NCBI RefSeq assembly: GCF_019396345.1
Contig: NZ_JAHKRM010000043.1
Span: 1 to 64,000 of the forward strand
DNA: 64,000 bases
Direction: 5' to 3'
From: Nonomuraea guangzhouensis
GTDB lineage: Bacteria > Actinomycetota > Actinomycetes > Streptosporangiales > Streptosporangiaceae
The first letter of the stretch is position 1. Every line of letters starts with the position of its first letter. The notes below the pieces were generated by a model that saw only the letters and a program-made list of their open reading frames with translations, searched no databases and was not told the origin of the DNA. Positions 60,660-64,000 of the stretch are shown in pieces. The translations under genes and the position numbers were made by a program.

Positions 60660-61535
60660 TCACCTGAGGTGGCCGCGTCCGTATCGGGCGGTGAGCTGGT
60701 CGCCGAGGATCCCGATGTTGATGATCAGCAGAGACAGGGCGATGCCGGGCAGGGCCGAGATCCACCAGGCGGTTTCGAGGTACTGCTTGCCGTTCGCGAT
60801 GGTCTGCCCCCAGGACACCGCGGAGTTGGGCAGGCCGATGCCGAGGAAGCTGAGCCCGGCTTCGGCCAGCACGACGAGGGCGAACTCCAGTGTCGCCAGG
60901 GCGACCACCGGGCCGACCGTGAGCGGCAGGATGTGCCGCAGCAGGATGGCCACCGGCCGTACGCCGAGGACGCGGGCCGCGTCGATCCAGGGCCGCTCCC
61001 GCACCGACAGGGAGATGCCGCGGGTGACCCGCGCGAACGAGATCCAGGGCGTCGCGGAGAGCGCGGCCACGACCACCAGGACGCTGCGCTCGAAGGCGCC
61101 CGCGATCACGATGGTCAGCAGGATCGCCGGGAAGGCGAGCAGGATGTCGATGCCGCGGGCGAGCACCGTGTCCGGCCAGCCGCGGAAGTAGCCGGCGACG
61201 ATGCCGGCGGTCACGCCGATCAGGCAGGAGACGACGACCGTCGAGACCCCGATGATCACCGACGTGCGAGCACCGTAGACGACCTGGGCGAGGACGTCAC
61301 GGCCGAGGCCGTCGGTGCCGAACCAGGCGATCCCGCCCGACATGACGGGCGATCCCGGGCTGAGCAACCGGTCCTCCAGCGAGACGCGCACCGGGTTGTA
61401 GTCCATGACCAGCGGGCCGACCCCGCCGACCACGGCGTAGACGGCGAGCACGGCGTACGGGATCCGGCTGAGCCATCGCCCGGCCGCCACCCGCCCGCGG
61501 CCGGCGCCGGGCTGGACGCCGACGACGGCGGTCAT
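60660..61535 (-). CDS. ABC importer permease (DppC-like)
   Basis: 291 aa. Five to six membrane segments; GTDGLGRDVLAQVVYGARTS is the conserved DppC/OppC segment and ARVLGVRPVAILLRHILPLTVGP the EAA loop. Overlaps dppB by 4 bp. Confidence 0.92.
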   Translation of the reverse strand: MTAVVGVQPGAGRGRVAAGRWLSRIPYAVLAVYAVVGGVGPLVMDYNPVRVSLEDRLLSPGSPVMSGGIAWFGTDGLGRDVLAQVVYGARTSVIIGVSTVVVSCLIGVTAGIVAGYFRGWPDTVLARGIDILLAFPAILLTIVIAGAFERSVLVVVAALSATPWISFARVTRGISLSVRERPWIDAARVLGVRPVAILLRHILPLTVGPVVALATLEFALVVLAEAGLSFLGIGLPNSAVSWGQTIANGKQYLETAWWISALPGIALSLLIINIGILGDQLTARYGRGHLR

Positions 61536-62461
61536 GCCGCACCGTCCAGTTTGATGCGCGGATCGAGCTGGGAGTACAGCAGATCGGCGACGAGGTTGAA
61601 CAGCATCACGATGCCCGCGATCAGGAACGTGGCCGCCTGCACCACGGCGTAGTCGCGGTTGGAGACGGCCTCCACCACGAGGGTGCCGAGCCCGGGCCAG
61701 GCGAAGACGTTCTCGACCACGACCGCGCCGCCCATCAGACCGGCCATGTGCAGCCCGACGATGGTCACCACGGGGATGAGGGAGTTGCGCAGCGCGTGGC
61801 CGAGCAGCACCTGCTGCTCGGTGAGGCCTTTGGAGCGAGCCGTCTGGATGTACGGTTCGCGCATCGTCTCCGCGACGCTCGTCCTGGTCAGGCGGGCCAC
61901 GATGGCGGTGAACGGCAGCGCCAGCGTGACCGCCGGCAGGATCAGGTGGGCGGGTGAGCCGGCTCCCGCGCTGGGCAGCAGGCGGAACGCCAGCGCGAAG
62001 ATGAGGATCAGCATGATGCCCACCCAGAAGGTGGGGAACGACTGCAGGGCGATGGTGCCCGCGGTGACCAGGCGATCGACGGCGCCGCCCGGACGCCCGC
62101 CGGCCAGCAGCCCGAGCGCGAGGCCGAGGGCCACGGCGATGAGGCTGGAGGCGAGCATCAGGTCGACCGTCGCGGGCAGGCGCTCGAACACCTCCGACAT
62201 CGCCGGCCGATCGAAGCGGTAGGAGTCACCGAACCGCAACCGCGCCACGTCGGCGAGGTAGCCGAGGTACTGGGTGAACACCGGCCGGTCGAGCCCGAGT
62301 TTCGCGGTGAGCTCGGCCACCTGCTCCCGGCTCGCGTCCGGGCCCAGCAGGATCGTCGTCGGATCGCCCGGCGCCACGCGGACGATGAGGAAGATGAGCG
62401 AGGCGGCTCCCCACATCACCAGCACGCCGATGAGCAGCCGTTTGCCGATGACACGGATCAT
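61532..62461 (-). CDS. ABC importer permease (DppB-like)
   Basis: 309 aa. Six membrane segments, VRVAPGDPTTILLGPDAS in the periplasmic loop, TARSKGLTEQQVLLGHALRNSLIPVVT as EAA loop. Starts 5 bp after the lacI stop; the frame extends upstream into lacI without coding support. Confidence 0.92.
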   Translation of the reverse strand: MIRVIGKRLLIGVLVMWGAASLIFLIVRVAPGDPTTILLGPDASREQVAELTAKLGLDRPVFTQYLGYLADVARLRFGDSYRFDRPAMSEVFERLPATVDLMLASSLIAVALGLALGLLAGGRPGGAVDRLVTAGTIALQSFPTFWVGIMLILIFALAFRLLPSAGAGSPAHLILPAVTLALPFTAIVARLTRTSVAETMREPYIQTARSKGLTEQQVLLGHALRNSLIPVVTIVGLHMAGLMGGAVVVENVFAWPGLGTLVVEAVSNRDYAVVQAATFLIAGIVMLFNLVADLLYSQLDPRIKLDGAA

Positions 62462-62465
62462 AAGG

Positions 62466-63512
62466 TCACTGCTCTCTCCTTGGTGGGGCCACCGTCGCGC
62501 CCGGCATGAGGGGGCACTCGACGTATTCTCGGCAAGCCTCCTGCTCAGGCGTCTCCAGCAGCCGCACCAGCAGGTGGGTGGCCTGCCGGCCCATCTGCTC
62601 ACGTGGGACCACCAGGCCGGTCCAGGGCGTGCCCGTGCGGGGCGCGCCGGTGGAGTCACCCAGCACGACGATGCTCAGGTCGTCCGGGACCGACATCCCG
62701 TGCCGCTGGGCGCACGTCAGGAGCTCCTCCGCCAGGAGGATCTGCTCCGCCACCACGGCGGTGATGCCGCCGTGCCGGATCTCCGCCAGCAGGCCCGGCA
62801 CGTCGTCGGGGGACTCCAGCGTCCATACCGGGCCGGTGAGCCGCCTGGTCTCCCCGGCGGGCATCGCTCGCCGGAATCCCTTCTCCCGGTCCTGGCTGGG
62901 CTGCGCCCCGCCGTCGCCGATGCGGGCGTAGGCGATGCGCCGGTGCCCCAGCTCGAACAGCCGTTCCGTGAGTTGCCGGGTCGCTCGGGCGTAGTCGGCC
63001 GCCACGTAGGAGATCGGCGTTCCGGATACCTCCCGGTGTCCCACGTAGACGAACGGGTAGCCGGTGTCGCGCAGCCGTTCGATCTCCTCGACGTTCGGGT
63101 CGCGGCCGAGCAGCAGCGCGCCGTCCGCGAGCGACAGCCGGGTCGCCCCGTCGCGGAAGACCTGCCGCTCGCCACCGACGCTGGTGAACATCAGCAGGTC
63201 GTAGCCCAGGTCCGCGGCCGCCTGCTCCATGCCGAGCAGGAACGGGAAGTAGAAGTCCACGCTGGTCGTCGGGAAGACCGGTTCGAAGGTGTACACCCCG
63301 AGGATCTTGTTCTGGCCGCCGGCGAGGGATCGCGCCGACGCGTTGGCGACGTAGCCCCACTCGCGGATCGCCGCCAGCACCCGCTCCCGGGTCGTCGAAC
63401 TGATCCGGACGTCGTTCCGCTCGTTCAGCACCAGCGAGACGGTGGCCTGGCTGACCCCCGCGAGGCGCGCGATGTCGGCCTGGGTCGGTCTTCGCACCGG
63501 TCCGCGACTCAT
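62466..63512 (-). CDS. LacI family repressor
   Basis: 348 aa. HTH TQADIARLAGVSQATVSLVLNERNDVRISSTTRERVLAAI (about 10-50) and a sugar-binding-type effector domain (GALLLGRDPNVEEIERL, GHRRIAYARIGD, DDLSIVVLGDS). First gene of the importer operon and divergent from a DapA-family aldolase, which suggests control by a sugar or sugar acid, an unusual partner for a peptide-type ABC system. Confidence 0.92.
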   Translation of the reverse strand: MSRGPVRRPTQADIARLAGVSQATVSLVLNERNDVRISSTTRERVLAAIREWGYVANASARSLAGGQNKILGVYTFEPVFPTTSVDFYFPFLLGMEQAAADLGYDLLMFTSVGGERQVFRDGATRLSLADGALLLGRDPNVEEIERLRDTGYPFVYVGHREVSGTPISYVAADYARATRQLTERLFELGHRRIAYARIGDGGAQPSQDREKGFRRAMPAGETRRLTGPVWTLESPDDVPGLLAEIRHGGITAVVAEQILLAEELLTCAQRHGMSVPDDLSIVVLGDSTGAPRTGTPWTGLVVPREQMGRQATHLLVRLLETPEQEACREYVECPLMPGATVAPPRREQ

Positions 63513-63522
63513 CCGAGCCTCC

Positions 63523-63630
63523 TGCTAATACGCCTGATCCGGTGATCGCAAAGTCTTGCTCTCGATTCTGTGAGATGTCAATGGACCTGGGCGAAAAGAG
63601 CCCCCGGCAAAGTGGCGGAGATGCTAATAC
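63523..63630. promoter_or_regulatory. two TGCTAATAC direct repeats
   Basis: TGCTAATAC at 63523-63531 and 63622-63630, 99 bp apart, flank the divergent lacI/aldolase promoter region. The TGnTAATAC shape also resembles an extended -10 element. They could be LacI half-sites or start elements. Confidence 0.4.
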
Positions 63631-63703
63631 CCATAAGCGTCTGGCGCCCGGGACTGATCGCAGGTACCGTCCGGATCACTCGCCGAGGGAGGTCCCACGT
63701 CCC

Positions 63704-64000
63704 ATGACCACCGTTGCCGACCCGGCCGGCCATCCGGTCGCCGGAGTGATCATCCCGCTCGTCACCGCGCTCGACCGGCGGGGGCGGCCCGACCCACCGG
63801 CCGTCCGGCCGCTGCTGGCGCACCTCGCGGCCGGCGGCGTCACCACGCTGATGCTGGCGGGCACCAATGGCGAGGGCCCGCTGCTGCCCGCCGACGCCGT
63901 CCGTGCGTACGCGGTGGACGTGGCCGCCATGTGGCGCGAGCTGGCCGGGGCGTCCGCCCGGATCATGGTGACCGCCGCCGGCACCGGCACCCGGGAGACC
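63704..64000 (+). CDS. dihydrodipicolinate synthase-family aldolase (partial)
   Basis: First 99 codons; runs off the window. GVIIPLVTALDRRGRPDPPAVRPLLAHLAAGGVTTLMLAGTNGEGPLLPADA matches the DapA/NanA/KdgD TIM-barrel start, including the GTNGEG phosphate/carboxylate loop. A GAGGGAGG site precedes the ATG. With the divergent LacI and importer it likely acts on a sugar-acid-derived substrate rather than in lysine synthesis. Confidence 0.85.
   Translation, partial: MTTVADPAGHPVAGVIIPLVTALDRRGRPDPPAVRPLLAHLAAGGVTTLMLAGTNGEGPLLPADAVRAYAVDVAAMWRELAGASARIMVTAAGTGTRET

Overview
The window is very GC-rich with codon use, TTG/GTG starts and gene families (XRE/DUF5753 plus DUF397 pairs, HicB-like antitoxin, many TetR regulators, paa and bkd-type operons, DUF5937 regulators) typical of a filamentous actinomycete. 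I infer a Streptosporangiaceae/Nonomuraea-like chromosome; the genus is a guess. No rRNA, tRNA or CRISPR array was seen.

Layout. 1-7.3 kb is a degraded accessory zone: the end of an IS5-like transposase at the left edge, a pentapeptide-repeat membrane protein, three related DUF397 copies, a head-to-head deletion that removed the 5' ends of an XRE regulator and of an ATP-binding (HATPase) gene, a HicB-like antitoxin with a small overlapping partner gene behind a palindromic operator, a frameshifted methyltransferase, and an intact plus a broken DUF5937 regulator. 7.3-10.1 kb carries a MerR regulator, an F420-reductase-like oxidoreductase and a lone proA. 10.1-18.9 kb is a detoxification-like block of short-chain dehydrogenases, NmrA-like proteins and alpha/beta hydrolases. 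Three of its promoters carry paired AAACCGATCGGTTT palindromes exactly 24 bp apart, and the local TetR gene carries one; this is the best supported regulatory system in the window. Several pseudogenes (TetR, DUF3533 membrane protein, CocE hydrolase) sit between them.

18.9-28 kb: a branched-chain 2-oxoacid dehydrogenase operon (E1a-E1b-E2) with a divergent Lrp/AsnC regulator, then a GbsR/MarR regulator divergent from a GMC oxidoreductase, a frameshifted aldehyde dehydrogenase and an M20 amidohydrolase. 28-37.3 kb: a phenylacetate degradation cluster, paaABCDE-paaF-paaH in one direction and paaZ-paaG in the other, closed by a TetR (PaaR-like) gene; paaK, paaJ and paaI are absent here. 37.5-43 kb: a LysE exporter, then three secreted proteins separated by strong hairpin terminators: a small unknown protein, a YD-repeat protein ending in a prokaryotic phospholipase A2 domain, and a subtilisin with two P domains.

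43-57 kb is a run of regulator/enzyme pairs (PucR/esterase, ArsR/alcohol dehydrogenase/DUF2218-methyltransferase fusion, LysR/metallo-hydrolase, TetR/FAD monooxygenase, LysR/nitrilase) interrupted by a solo TnpB element. 57-64 kb is a tightly overlapping operon lacI-dppB-dppC-SBP-dppD-dppF (peptide/opine-type ABC importer), divergent from a dihydrodipicolinate-synthase-family aldolase that runs off the right edge.
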